Part shown: positions 1 through 8,972 of the stretch, piece after piece
How the letters are laid out: the number at the start of each line of letters is the position of its first letter
Position numbering within the stretch: the stretch's first letter is position 1
Source of the DNA: Pseudorhizobium tarimense
GTDB lineage: Bacteria > Pseudomonadota > Alphaproteobacteria > Rhizobiales > Rhizobiaceae
Direction: 5' to 3'
Length of the DNA: 64,000 nt
NCBI RefSeq assembly: GCF_022968135.1
Contig: NZ_JALJRA010000012.1
Span: 62,001 to 126,000, forward strand
Made by a program: the position numbers and the translations under genes
Notes under the pieces: model-generated
Seen by the model: the letters and a program-made list of their open reading frames with translations, nothing else
What the model was told of the DNA's origin: nothing
Database searches by the model: none

Positions 1-1205
<1,205 letters not shown>

Positions 1206-1275
1206 GCTCTTTCAAAGCGGGCGCGCCGTGAAAATGGCGCGCCATTGCACGCAACACGTGAAGAAGTGAACCGAC

Positions 1276-1683
1276 ATGGCTGACGCCTTCAATTTCGAAC
1301 TCGTTTCTCCGGAGCGCCTTCTCCTGTCGGAAAAGGTCACCGAAGTCGTAATCCCGGCGACGCTGGGCGAGATGACGGTTCTTGGCAATCATGCGCTGAC
1401 GATGACCACCATCAGGCCGGGCGTCGTCACGGTGAAGCTGGCCTCGGGTCAGGAGAGCAAATACGTCGTCTTCGGCGGTTTCGCCGACATCCTGCCGACC
1501 GGCTGCACGGTTCTGGCCGAATCGGCTCTGCCGCTGTCGGACGTGACGCGGGAAACGCTGCAGGCGCGCATCGAAGCAGCGCAGGCGGATGCCGGTGCTG
1601 CGACGGATCACGAGCACAAGACCAAGCTCGAGCAGTATCTGAATGAGCTCACTAACCTGAACGGTGCAATCCTGCCAGCGTAA
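1276..1683 (+). CDS. atpC: ATP synthase F1 epsilon subunit
   Basis: The 135-residue epsilon subunit sits in the central stalk and couples rotation to catalysis; in bacteria it also inhibits hydrolysis. The N-terminal beta-sandwich signature is clear (FNFELVSPERLLLSEKV, then an IPATLGEMTVLGNHA segment), followed by the shorter helical C-terminal part. Its position directly after atpD is the usual one, and a strong hairpin terminator follows its stop codon, so it is the last gene of the operon. Length fits the alphaproteobacterial family. Confidence 0.97.
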   Translation: MADAFNFELVSPERLLLSEKVTEVVIPATLGEMTVLGNHALTMTTIRPGVVTVKLASGQESKYVVFGGFADILPTGCTVLAESALPLSDVTRETLQARIEAAQADAGAATDHEHKTKLEQYLNELTNLNGAILPA

Positions 1684-1706
1684 ATCTGATTGAGATGCAT
1701 TTCTTG

Positions 1707-1731
1707 AAGGCGGCCTCTGGTCGCCTTTTTT
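1707..1731 (+). terminator. Rho-independent terminator of the atp operon
   Basis: A 9-bp stem (AAGGCGGCC pairing with GGTCGCCTT, one G-U pair) closes a three-base TCT loop and runs into a T tract. It starts 24 bp after the atpC stop and ends before the lysR ribosome-binding site, so it separates the atp operon from the formate dehydrogenase region. Confidence 0.9.
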
Positions 1732-1783
1732 GTTGCCTTCTTGGCAGCGGCTTGCTGTTCTCTGCGCAAGGGAGCAGACACTC

Positions 1784-2677
1784 ATGATCGACAAGCTGGA
1801 GTTCTTTATTACGCTCGCGCGCGAAGGTCATTTCGGCCGAGCCGCGGAGGAAAGCGGCATATCGCAGCCCTCCCTCTCCGCAGCGATCCGGCAGCTCGAG
1901 GATCACCTGGGCGTCGTGCTCGTGGTGCGCGGGTCCAGATACCAGGGGCTGACCCCGGAAGGCCAGCGCGTTCTGGAATGGGCCAAGCGGATCGTCGGCG
2001 ATGCAAGGACCATGCGCGAAGAGATGCGCGCAGCCAAGACCGGTCTCTCAGGCCATATCCGCCTTGCTGCCATCCCCACCGCTCTTGCAATGATCCCGCG
2101 CCTGACGGAGCCGTTCCAGGCGAAGCATCCTGATGTCACCTTCTCCGTGGTCTCCCGAAATTCGCTGCAGGTCTTGAGCCAGCTCGACAATTTCGAGATC
2201 GATGCCGGCATCACCTATCTCGACAACGAGCCGCTGGGGAGAGTGACAAGCGTGCCCTTGTATGCAGAGCGATACACGCTGGTGACGGCCGAAGGGACAC
2301 CTTACGCGGATCGCGACTCCGTGACCTGGCACGAGATGGCCGACGTTCGGCTTTGCCTATTGACCCCGGACATGCAGAACCGGCGCATCATCAACCAGCA
2401 TCTTGCGGACGCGGGCGTGACGGTGAAGCCGACTCTGGAATCAAACTCGATGGTTGTGCTCTTGTCGCACGTAGGGACTGGCCAATGGGCGAGCATCATG
2501 CCGCGCAACGTGGCAAAATCCTTCGGATTTGCAAAGCAGATCAGGATGATACCGATCGTCGAGCCGGAGGCGAGCCATATCGTCGGGCTTGTCGCCACGC
2601 ACCGAGAACCATTTACGCCTCTCGTCTCCGCACTTCTCCATCAGGCACGTGCCCTTAAACCTACCGATCTGGTTTGA
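1784..2677 (+). CDS. LysR-family transcriptional regulator, probable regulator of the fds operon
   Basis: A 297-residue LysR-type regulator. The N-terminal winged helix-turn-helix is plain (MIDKLEFFITLAREGHFGRA, then SGISQPSLSAAIRQLE), and the rest is a periplasmic-binding-protein-like effector domain. I chose the ATG at 1784 because AAGGGAG lies just upstream and the protein then begins as the family does; an in-frame extension to 1730 would run back into the terminator. It is co-directional with fdsG 135 bp downstream. A LysR gene (fdsR) also accompanies fds genes in Cupriavidus, so control of formate dehydrogenase is a reasonable inference. The effector is unknown. A T-N11-A dyad overlaps its own stop codon, which would allow autoregulation or control of fdsG. 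Confidence 0.9.
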   Translation: MIDKLEFFITLAREGHFGRAAEESGISQPSLSAAIRQLEDHLGVVLVVRGSRYQGLTPEGQRVLEWAKRIVGDARTMREEMRAAKTGLSGHIRLAAIPTALAMIPRLTEPFQAKHPDVTFSVVSRNSLQVLSQLDNFEIDAGITYLDNEPLGRVTSVPLYAERYTLVTAEGTPYADRDSVTWHEMADVRLCLLTPDMQNRRIINQHLADAGVTVKPTLESNSMVVLLSHVGTGQWASIMPRNVAKSFGFAKQIRMIPIVEPEASHIVGLVATHREPFTPLVSALLHQARALKPTDLV

Positions 2678-2692
2678 TAGGTTTTTTCTATC
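2676..2692. promoter_or_regulatory. Candidate LysR-type operator upstream of fdsG
   Basis: GATAG and CTATC form a perfect 5-bp dyad around seven bases. It contains T-N11-A (T at 2678, A at 2690), the general LysR-family site, and matches ATAG-N7-CTAT, the half-element known for OxyR-type regulators. The site overlaps the lysR stop codon and lies about 120 bp before fdsG. AAACCTA at 2657-2663 can also pair with TAGGTTT at 2678-2684 followed by T residues, so the same bases could act as a weak terminator for lysR. Confidence 0.5.
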
Positions 2693-2736
2693 GCGTAACG
2701 AAACACCTTTATTGACCGCCCGCAGGCCGAGATTCA

Positions 2737-2752
2737 CACTGTGCATACAGTG
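2737..2752. promoter_or_regulatory. CACTGT-N4-ACAGTG dyad in the fds leader
   Basis: A perfect 6-bp inverted repeat around GCAT, about 60 bp upstream of the fdsG start. A possible -35 (TTGACC, 2712-2717) lies just before it, so the dyad would sit near a start point or -10 region, as expected of an operator. A duplicated GACGCGT follows at 2753-2767. No matching regulator can be named. Confidence 0.35.
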
Positions 2753-2770
2753 GACGCGTAGACGCGTCGG

Positions 2771-2795
2771 AAGGATGCAATGGGATTGCATCCTT
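2771..2795 (+). promoter_or_regulatory. Perfect 10-bp hairpin just upstream of the fdsG ribosome-binding site
   Basis: AAGGATGCAA and TTGCATCCTT pair perfectly around a five-base loop and end five bases before the GGGAGG of fdsG. In mRNA this would be a stable hairpin in the 5' leader; in DNA it is also a good protein-binding palindrome. No T tract follows, so it is not an intrinsic terminator. It may stabilise the message or affect translation. Confidence 0.5.
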
Positions 2796-2812
2796 CAGCG
2801 GGAGGCTTAAAT

Positions 2813-3292
2813 ATGAATGTGCACGTGGCCGGCGGCATCTATGCCGAGCGCGCTCTTTCGATCATTCGAGAGCGCAAGCATCTCGAAGGACCGATGCTGC
2901 CGATCCTGCATGCTATGCAGCACGAGTTCGGATTCATCCCGGAAGAGGTGAAGCCGGTGATCGCCGACGAGCTCAATCTCTCGCGCGCCGAAGTTCATGG
3001 CGTCGTTACGTTCTACCACGACTTTCGTGATGCGCCGGCTGGGCGGCACACCTTGAAGCTCTGTCGGGCCGAAGCCTGTCAGTCCATGGGCGCTGACGCG
3101 GTAGCCAATCGCGTGCGGCAGTTGCTCGGGATCGATTTCCACCAGACGACGCTGGATGGTGCGGTCACACTGGAGCCCGCCTATTGTCTCGGACTGTGCG
3201 CCTGCGCTCCGGCAGCCATGCTCGATGACGAGGTCTATGGTCGCGTCGACGCAGACTGTCTTGCCGAAATTGTTGCGGAGGTGCGCCGATGA
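2813..3292 (+). CDS. fdsG: NAD-dependent formate dehydrogenase gamma subunit (NuoE-like)
   Basis: This 159-residue subunit carries the thioredoxin-like [2Fe-2S] domain of the soluble molybdenum formate dehydrogenase and is homologous to NuoE. The four cluster ligands are visible as Cys84, Cys89, Cys125 and Cys129, with an additional Cys131. The ATG at 2813 is preceded by GGGAGG at good spacing; the longer in-frame start at 2780 lies inside the leader hairpin and is rejected. The stop overlaps the fdsB start as ATGA, which suggests coupled translation. FdsG and FdsB form the diaphorase half that passes electrons from formate to NAD. Confidence 0.95.
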   Translation: MNVHVAGGIYAERALSIIRERKHLEGPMLPILHAMQHEFGFIPEEVKPVIADELNLSRAEVHGVVTFYHDFRDAPAGRHTLKLCRAEACQSMGADAVANRVRQLLGIDFHQTTLDGAVTLEPAYCLGLCACAPAAMLDDEVYGRVDADCLAEIVAEVRR

Positions 3293-4845
3293 CCGTCATG
3301 ATTTTCGTACCCCGCGACGCGGCGGCACTCGCGCTTGGCGCCGACAAGGTTGCGGATGCCATCTCACGGGAAATTGCCGCCCGCGGCATCGATGCCAGGA
3401 TCGTGCGCAACGGCTCGCGTGGCATGCTTTGGCTCGAGCCTCTGGTCGAGGTGCGGACAAGCGAGGGCCGGGTCGCCTATGGGCCGGTGAAGGCGAGGGA
3501 CGTGCCCGGTCTCTTTGAGGCCGGGTTCCTGACCGGTGGCGCGCATCCTCTCTGTCTCGGGCTGACGAAGGAAATTCCCTTCCTTCGTCAGCAGACCCGC
3601 CTGACCTTCGCTCGATGCGGCGTGACCGATCCCCTCTCGCTGGATGACTACCGCCAGTATCAGGGCCTCAAGGGTCTGGAGCGGGCGCTCTCGATGACCC
3701 CGCCGGAAATTGTGCAGGAGGTGACCGACAGCGGGTTGCGCGGTCGTGGCGGCGCAGGCTTCCCCACCGGCATCAAGTGGAAGACGGTTGCCGATGCCCC
3801 GGGCCCGCAGAAGTACATCGTCTGCAACGCCGACGAGGGCGATAGCGGCACCTTCGCCGACCGGATGATCATGGAGGGCGATCCGTTCGTGCTCATCGAG
3901 GGCATGATCATTGCTGGTCTCGCCACGGGCGCGACGAAGGGTTACCTCTACACCCGTTCCGAATATCCGCACGCCATCCAGACGATGAACGAGGCGATCG
4001 AGATTGCACGCGGCGGGGGCTTCCTCGGCCCATCGGTCATGGGGTCCGGTCATGCGTTCGACATGGAGGTCCGCGCCGGCGCCGGCGCCTATGTCTGCGG
4101 CGAGGAGACGTCGCTTCTCAATTCGCTCGAAGGCAAACGCGGCATCGTCCGGGCCAAGCCGCCGCTTCCGGCGCTGCAAGGCTTTCTCGGCCGCCCGACA
4201 GTCGTCAACAACGTCATTTCGCTCGCCTCGGTGCCCGTCATCATGGATCGAGGCGCCGCCTTCTACCGCGACTTCGGCATGGGCCGGTCGCGCGGGACGA
4301 TCCCGATCCAGATCGCCGGCAACGTCAAATACGGTGGATTGTTCGAAACGGCATTTGGGCTGACGCTTGGGCAGATTGTCGAAGAGATCGGCGGAGGGAC
4401 CGCAACCGGACGTCCGGTGAAGGCTGTGCAGGTCGGTGGGCCGCTGGGCGCCTACTTCCCACGGGCTCTCTTCGACACACTATTCGATTATGAGGCGTTC
4501 GCAGCGAAAGACGGACTGATCGGCCATGCGGGCGTGGTCGTGTTCGACGAGACGGCCGACATGCTGAAGCAGGCGCGCTTCGCCATGGAATTCTGCGCGA
4601 TCGAAAGCTGCGGCAAGTGCACGCCCTGCCGCATCGGGTCAACCCGCGGCGTCGAGACGGCCGACAAGATCGCTATGGGCATCGAGCCGGAGAAGAACAA
4701 GGCGCTGCTTGCAGACCTCTGCAACACGATGAAGTTCGGCTCACTCTGCGCCCTCGGCGGCTTCACGCCCTATCCGGTGATGAGCGCGATGAAGCATTTC
4801 CCGGACGATTTTGCTCCAACACACCTCGTTGAAGCGGCGGAGTAA
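3289..4845 (+). CDS. fdsB: NAD-dependent formate dehydrogenase beta subunit (NuoF-like)
   Basis: This 518-residue flavin subunit reduces NAD. Residues 1-110 or so resemble the thioredoxin-like fold found at the N-terminus of fused NuoE/F-like subunits. The FMN/NADH-binding core follows, with GRGGAGFPTG at 152-161 and the CNADEGDSGTF segment near 179-189. The C-terminal [4Fe-4S] site is complete: Cys441, Cys444, Cys447 and Cys487. It overlaps fdsG by four bases and is five bases from fdsA, so the three subunits are translated as one unit. Confidence 0.95.
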   Translation: MTVMIFVPRDAAALALGADKVADAISREIAARGIDARIVRNGSRGMLWLEPLVEVRTSEGRVAYGPVKARDVPGLFEAGFLTGGAHPLCLGLTKEIPFLRQQTRLTFARCGVTDPLSLDDYRQYQGLKGLERALSMTPPEIVQEVTDSGLRGRGGAGFPTGIKWKTVADAPGPQKYIVCNADEGDSGTFADRMIMEGDPFVLIEGMIIAGLATGATKGYLYTRSEYPHAIQTMNEAIEIARGGGFLGPSVMGSGHAFDMEVRAGAGAYVCGEETSLLNSLEGKRGIVRAKPPLPALQGFLGRPTVVNNVISLASVPVIMDRGAAFYRDFGMGRSRGTIPIQIAGNVKYGGLFETAFGLTLGQIVEEIGGGTATGRPVKAVQVGGPLGAYFPRALFDTLFDYEAFAAKDGLIGHAGVVVFDETADMLKQARFAMEFCAIESCGKCTPCRIGSTRGVETADKIAMGIEPEKNKALLADLCNTMKFGSLCALGGFTPYPVMSAMKHFPDDFAPTHLVEAAE

Positions 4846-4850
4846 GAACG

Positions 4851-7730
4851 ATGTCCCTAATTCATGAAATCGACTACGGCACCCCGGCTTCCCGCTCTGA
4901 AGCGCAGGTCACTCTTACGATCGACGGTCGCGAAGTCACTGTTCCCGCGGGGACATCCATCATGCGAGCGTCGATGGAAGCTGGCATTCAGGTGCCGAAG
5001 CTCTGCGCCACCGACATGGTGGATGCCTTCGGCTCCTGCCGGCTCTGTCTCGTCGAGGTGGACGGCCGGATCGGCACCCCGTCGTCCTGCACCACGCCGG
5101 TGGCACCCGGGCTTGTGGTTCATACGCAGACGGGACGGCTGAAGCAGATCCGCAAGGGCGTGATGGAGCTCTACATCTCCGATCACCCACTCGACTGTCT
5201 CACCTGCGCAGCGAATGGCGATTGTGAACTGCAGGACATGGCAGGCGCTGTCGGACTGCGGGATGTTCGCTACGGCTATGAGGGCGACAATCACATCAAG
5301 GCGCGCAACAACGGCGAGATCAACGCCAAGTGGATGCCGAAGGACGAGTCCAATCCTTACTTCACCTACGACCCCTCCAAGTGCATCGTCTGCTCACGGT
5401 GCGTGCGCGCCTGCGAAGAGGTGCAGGGCACTTTCGCGTTGACGATAGAAGGCCGCGGCTTCGACAGCCGCGTGTCGCCGGGCATGCACGAGCATTTCCT
5501 CGAGTCCGAATGTGTTTCCTGCGGCGCCTGCGTTCAGGCTTGCCCAACGGCGACGCTGACGGAAAAGTCGGTGATCGCAATTGGGCAGCCAGAGCATTCG
5601 GCGGTTACCACCTGCGCCTATTGCGGTGTCGGCTGTTCGTTCAAGGCGGAGATGCGGGGGGAGGAACTGGTGCGCATGGTGCCCTACAAGGACGGCCAGG
5701 CGAACCGCGGCCACTCCTGCGTCAAGGGCCGGTTTGCCTATGGCTATGCCAACCACAAGGACCGCATCCTCAACCCGATGGTGCGCGAGAAGATCACCGA
5801 TCCCTGGCGGGAAGTGACCTGGGAAGAGGCGTTCGCGCATGTGGCCTCTGAGTTCAAGCGGCTGCAATACCAGTACGGCCGCGACTCCATCGGCGGGATC
5901 ACCTCGTCGCGCTGCACCAATGAGGAGACCTTCCTCGTCCAGAAGCTGATCCGCGCCGGCTTCGGCAACAACAACGTCGACACCTGCGCCCGTGTCTGCC
6001 ATTCGCCCACCGGCTACGGCCTCGGGCAGGCCTTCGGCACGTCGGCGGGTACTCAAAACTTCGACTCGGTCGAGCATTCAGACGTGGTTGTGGTTATCGG
6101 CGCCAATCCGACGGATGGGCATCCCGTCTTCGGCTCACGCCTGAAAAAGCGGCTGCGCCAGGGCGCAAAGCTCATCGTCATCGATCCGCGACGCATCGAC
6201 CTCGTCAAGACGCCGCATGTCGAGGCTACCTACCATCTGCCGCTGAAGCCCGGCACCAACGTCGCCGTTCTGACGGCCCTTGCCCATGTCATCGTCACCG
6301 AAGGCATCTTCGACGAGGCCTTCATCCGCGAGCGTTGCGACTGGTCGGAATTCCAGGATTGGGCGGCCTTCGTTGCCGAGCCGCAGCACAGCCCCGAGGA
6401 AACGCAGAAATTCACCGGCGTGCCGGCGGAACTCGTTCGGGGCGCGGCGCGGCTATATGCCCAGGGCGGCAATGGGGCGATCTATTACGGCCTCGGCGTC
6501 ACCGAGCACAGCCAGGGCTCGACCACGGTCATGGCGATCGCCAACCTTGCCATGGCGACGGGAAACATTGGGCGTCCGGGCGTCGGCGTGAACCCGCTGC
6601 GCGGGCAAAACAACGTCCAGGGCTCCTGCGACATGGGATCTTTCCCACACGAGCTGCCGGGCTATCGCCACATCTCCGACGATGCGACGCGCGACACGTT
6701 CGAGAAGATGTGGGGCGTTACGCTGAACAACGAACCGGGTCTGCGCATTCCGAACATGCTGGATGCGGCGGTCGAGGGTACGTTCAAGGGCATCTATATC
6801 CAGGGCGAAGATATCCTTCAGTCCGATCCGGATACCAAGCACGTCTCCGCCGGTCTCGCCGCGATGGAATGCGTCGTGGTCCACGACCTTTTCCTCAACG
6901 AAACGGCCAACTATGCCCACGTCTTCCTTCCGGGGTCGACCTTCCTGGAGAAAGACGGCACGTTCACCAATGCCGAGCGCCGCATCAACCGCGTCCGCAA
7001 GGTGATGAGCCCGAAGAACGGCTATGCCGACTGGGAAGTGACTCAGAAGCTGGCGCAGGCCATGGGTCTCAACTGGACCTACACCCACCCGTCGCAGATC
7101 ATGGACGAGATCGCGGCCACCACGCCGAGCTTTGCCGGCGTGTCCTACGACTATCTCGAAACGATGGGTTCGGTGCAGTGGCCCTGCAACGAGAAGTATC
7201 CGGTCGGCTCGCCCATCATGCATGTCGACGGGTTCGTTCGCGGGAAGGGCAAGTTCATCCGCACGGAATATGTCGCAACGGACGAACGGACGGGGCCGCT
7301 CTTCCCGCTGCTGCTCACCACCGGGCGCATTCTCAGCCAGTACAATGTCGGCGCTCAGACCCGGCGGACGGAGAACGTCGTCTGGCACGACGAGGACCGG
7401 CTTGAAATCCATCCGCACGATGCGGAGCAGCGCGGCATCAAGGATGGCGACCGGATCAAGCTTGCAAGCCGCGCGGGGGACACGACGCTGCGCGCGTTGA
7501 TCACCGACCGCGTGGCACCCGGGGTCGTCTACACGACCTTCCACCATCCGGATACGCAAGCCAACGTGATCACCACGGACTTCTCCGACTGGGCGACCAA
7601 CTGTCCCGAGTACAAGGTCACGGCCGTCCAGGTGTCGCCATCAAATGGCCCGACGGAGTGGCAGCAGGACTACGAGGAGCTGACCCGGCGGTCCCGTCGG
7701 ATCGTAGGGAAGATGGAAGCAGCGGAATAG
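4851..7730 (+). CDS. fdsA: NAD-dependent formate dehydrogenase catalytic alpha subunit
   Basis: This 959-residue cytoplasmic subunit oxidises formate to CO2 at a bis-MGD molybdenum centre. The iron-sulfur ladder is complete: [2Fe-2S] at Cys52, 63, 66 and 80; a His-Cys3 cluster at His112, Cys116, 119 and 125; two ferredoxin-like clusters at Cys178, 181, 184, 188 and Cys221, 224, 227, 231; and the catalytic-domain cluster at Cys255, 258, 262 and 290. The molybdenum ligand is Cys383 in RVCHSPTGYG, followed by the conserved His384, so this is a cysteine rather than a selenocysteine enzyme. The C-terminal molybdopterin dinucleotide domain contains PLLLTTGRILSQYN. The N-terminal NuoG-like extension separates it from short FdhF-type enzymes. 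Confidence 0.96.
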   Translation: MSLIHEIDYGTPASRSEAQVTLTIDGREVTVPAGTSIMRASMEAGIQVPKLCATDMVDAFGSCRLCLVEVDGRIGTPSSCTTPVAPGLVVHTQTGRLKQIRKGVMELYISDHPLDCLTCAANGDCELQDMAGAVGLRDVRYGYEGDNHIKARNNGEINAKWMPKDESNPYFTYDPSKCIVCSRCVRACEEVQGTFALTIEGRGFDSRVSPGMHEHFLESECVSCGACVQACPTATLTEKSVIAIGQPEHSAVTTCAYCGVGCSFKAEMRGEELVRMVPYKDGQANRGHSCVKGRFAYGYANHKDRILNPMVREKITDPWREVTWEEAFAHVASEFKRLQYQYGRDSIGGITSSRCTNEETFLVQKLIRAGFGNNNVDTCARVCHSPTGYGLGQAFGTSAGTQNFDSVEHSDVVVVIGANPTDGHPVFGSRLKKRLRQGAKLIVIDPRRIDLVKTPHVEATYHLPLKPGTNVAVLTALAHVIVTEGIFDEAFIRERCDWSEFQDWAAFVAEPQHSPEETQKFTGVPAELVRGAARLYAQGGNGAIYYGLGVTEHSQGSTTVMAIANLAMATGNIGRPGVGVNPLRGQNNVQGSCDMGSFPHELPGYRHISDDATRDTFEKMWGVTLNNEPGLRIPNMLDAAVEGTFKGIYIQGEDILQSDPDTKHVSAGLAAMECVVVHDLFLNETANYAHVFLPGSTFLEKDGTFTNAERRINRVRKVMSPKNGYADWEVTQKLAQAMGLNWTYTHPSQIMDEIAATTPSFAGVSYDYLETMGSVQWPCNEKYPVGSPIMHVDGFVRGKGKFIRTEYVATDERTGPLFPLLLTTGRILSQYNVGAQTRRTENVVWHDEDRLEIHPHDAEQRGIKDGDRIKLASRAGDTTLRALITDRVAPGVVYTTFHHPDTQANVITTDFSDWATNCPEYKVTAVQVSPSNGPTEWQQDYEELTRRSRRIVGKMEAAE

Positions 7731-7739
7731 GATTGGCGG

Positions 7740-8567
7740 GTGCGGGGTTTAGAGCCGAAAGCAGCTGTGAAGGAGATCGCATGCCGAGACGGCAGGATCC
7801 GCGAGGATATGCGGATCGTGCCGGAAGAAGTGCCGATTGCTCTCTCCTATGGCGGGTCCACGCATGCGGTGATGATGGGAACGCCGGCCGATCTGCAAGA
7901 CTTCGCACGCGGCTTCAGCCTGACGGAGAGCGTAATCTCGTCCATCAGCGAGATTGAGCGGATCGATGTCGTCGAGGAAGCTAAGGGGCTCGATGTCCAG
8001 ATCACGCTGGCGGAGGACAAGGAAGAGGCGCTGCGCCAGCGTCGCCGACACATGGCCGGGCCTGTGGGCTGCGGGCTTTGCGGCATCGAATCCATCGATC
8101 AAGCCATGCGCCCGGTGCCGCAGCTCTCGACGCTCTCGCTCAAACTCACGGGTAATCAGATCTCCGATGCCGTCCGAAGCCTCAACAAGTCCCAGCCGCT
8201 GCATCACGAGACACGTGCCGTCCACGGCGCCGGTTTCTTTGTGCCGGGCCGTGGTCTGGTAGCCGTCAGAGAAGATGTCGGACGGCACAACGCGCTCGAC
8301 AAGCTCATCGGTGCCGTCGCAGCTCTTGGCCTGGATGGTGCCTCGGGTGCCGTGGCGGTGACGAGCCGGATTTCTGTGGAGATGGTCCAGAAAGCGGCCA
8401 TCCTCGGCTCTCCGATCCTGATCGCCATATCTGCGCCGACGGCACTGGCTGTGCGAACGGCGGAGGAGGCGGGAATGACCTTGGTCGCGCTGGCACGCGG
8501 GGATGATTTCGAGATCTTTACACGCGCGGATCGCATCAACACGAAAGCCATTGCCCATGTCGCATGA
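7740..8567 (+). CDS. fdhD: Formate dehydrogenase accessory sulfurtransferase FdhD (FdsC)
   Basis: This 275-residue FdhD-family protein moves sulfur from a cysteine desulfurase to the bis-MGD cofactor before it enters FdsA; the homologue inside fds operons is called FdsC. The redox-active pair is seen as Cys111 and Cys114 in GCGLCG. The VREDVGRHNALDKLIG block and the later SRISVEMVQKAA segment are also family signatures. The start used is GTG at 7740, nine bases after the fdsA stop. A shorter start is possible at the ATG of residue 24. Its last bases overlap fdsD. Confidence 0.93.
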   Translation: MRGLEPKAAVKEIACRDGRIREDMRIVPEEVPIALSYGGSTHAVMMGTPADLQDFARGFSLTESVISSISEIERIDVVEEAKGLDVQITLAEDKEEALRQRRRHMAGPVGCGLCGIESIDQAMRPVPQLSTLSLKLTGNQISDAVRSLNKSQPLHHETRAVHGAGFFVPGRGLVAVREDVGRHNALDKLIGAVAALGLDGASGAVAVTSRISVEMVQKAAILGSPILIAISAPTALAVRTAEEAGMTLVALARGDDFEIFTRADRINTKAIAHVA

Positions 8568-8901
8568 CCAGACGCACGAGAAGCTCATCCGGATGGCGAA
8601 CCAGATCGCCACCTTTTTCCTGTCACAGCCCGAGGATGTGCAGGCCGAAGGTGTGGCGACGCACATCAACAAGTTCTGGGAGCCGCGCATGCGTGGGCAC
8701 CTCTTCGAGCACATCGATGCGGGCGGCGTGGGGCTGCTGCCGTTGGTGATCAAAGCGTCGACGCTGATCCGTCGCCCCGAGGCAAAGGTGGGGGCAGGGG
8801 TCGGCGTCGGTCAGGATGCCGCGGCGGGGGCGCCGGGCGGCAAGGGCGTTGTTGCCGGAGAATCGCTCTCCGAGCCCAGCGTGCCCGACAGCGCAGCGTG
8901 A
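8557..8901 (+). CDS. fdsD: Formate dehydrogenase delta subunit
   Basis: A small protein of 114 residues. Residues 1-75 match the FdsD family (SHDQTHEKLIRMANQIATFF, then AEGVATHINKFWEPRMRGHL), which in other bacteria stays bound to the FdsABG complex and aids its assembly. The start at 8557 lies inside the end of fdhD with an 11-bp overlap and gives the family N-terminus. The last 35 or so residues form a low-complexity Gly/Ala/Val tail that the family does not require. Order G-B-A-C-D matches other fds operons. Confidence 0.88.
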   Translation: MSHDQTHEKLIRMANQIATFFLSQPEDVQAEGVATHINKFWEPRMRGHLFEHIDAGGVGLLPLVIKASTLIRRPEAKVGAGVGVGQDAAAGAPGGKGVVAGESLSEPSVPDSAA

Positions 8902-8972
8902 TGTAGCGCCGGTCGATATGCCGGCTCTGCCTGAAATGGTTTTGTGTGCTTATTTTCCAAGGAGGGATTGGA

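Noticed and set aside
6453-7559. Long open frame antisense to fdsA (about 368 codons)
   Set aside because: It lies wholly within the well-supported fdsA gene, has no recognisable domain and is Arg/His/Val-rich as expected of a frame opposite a GC-rich gene.
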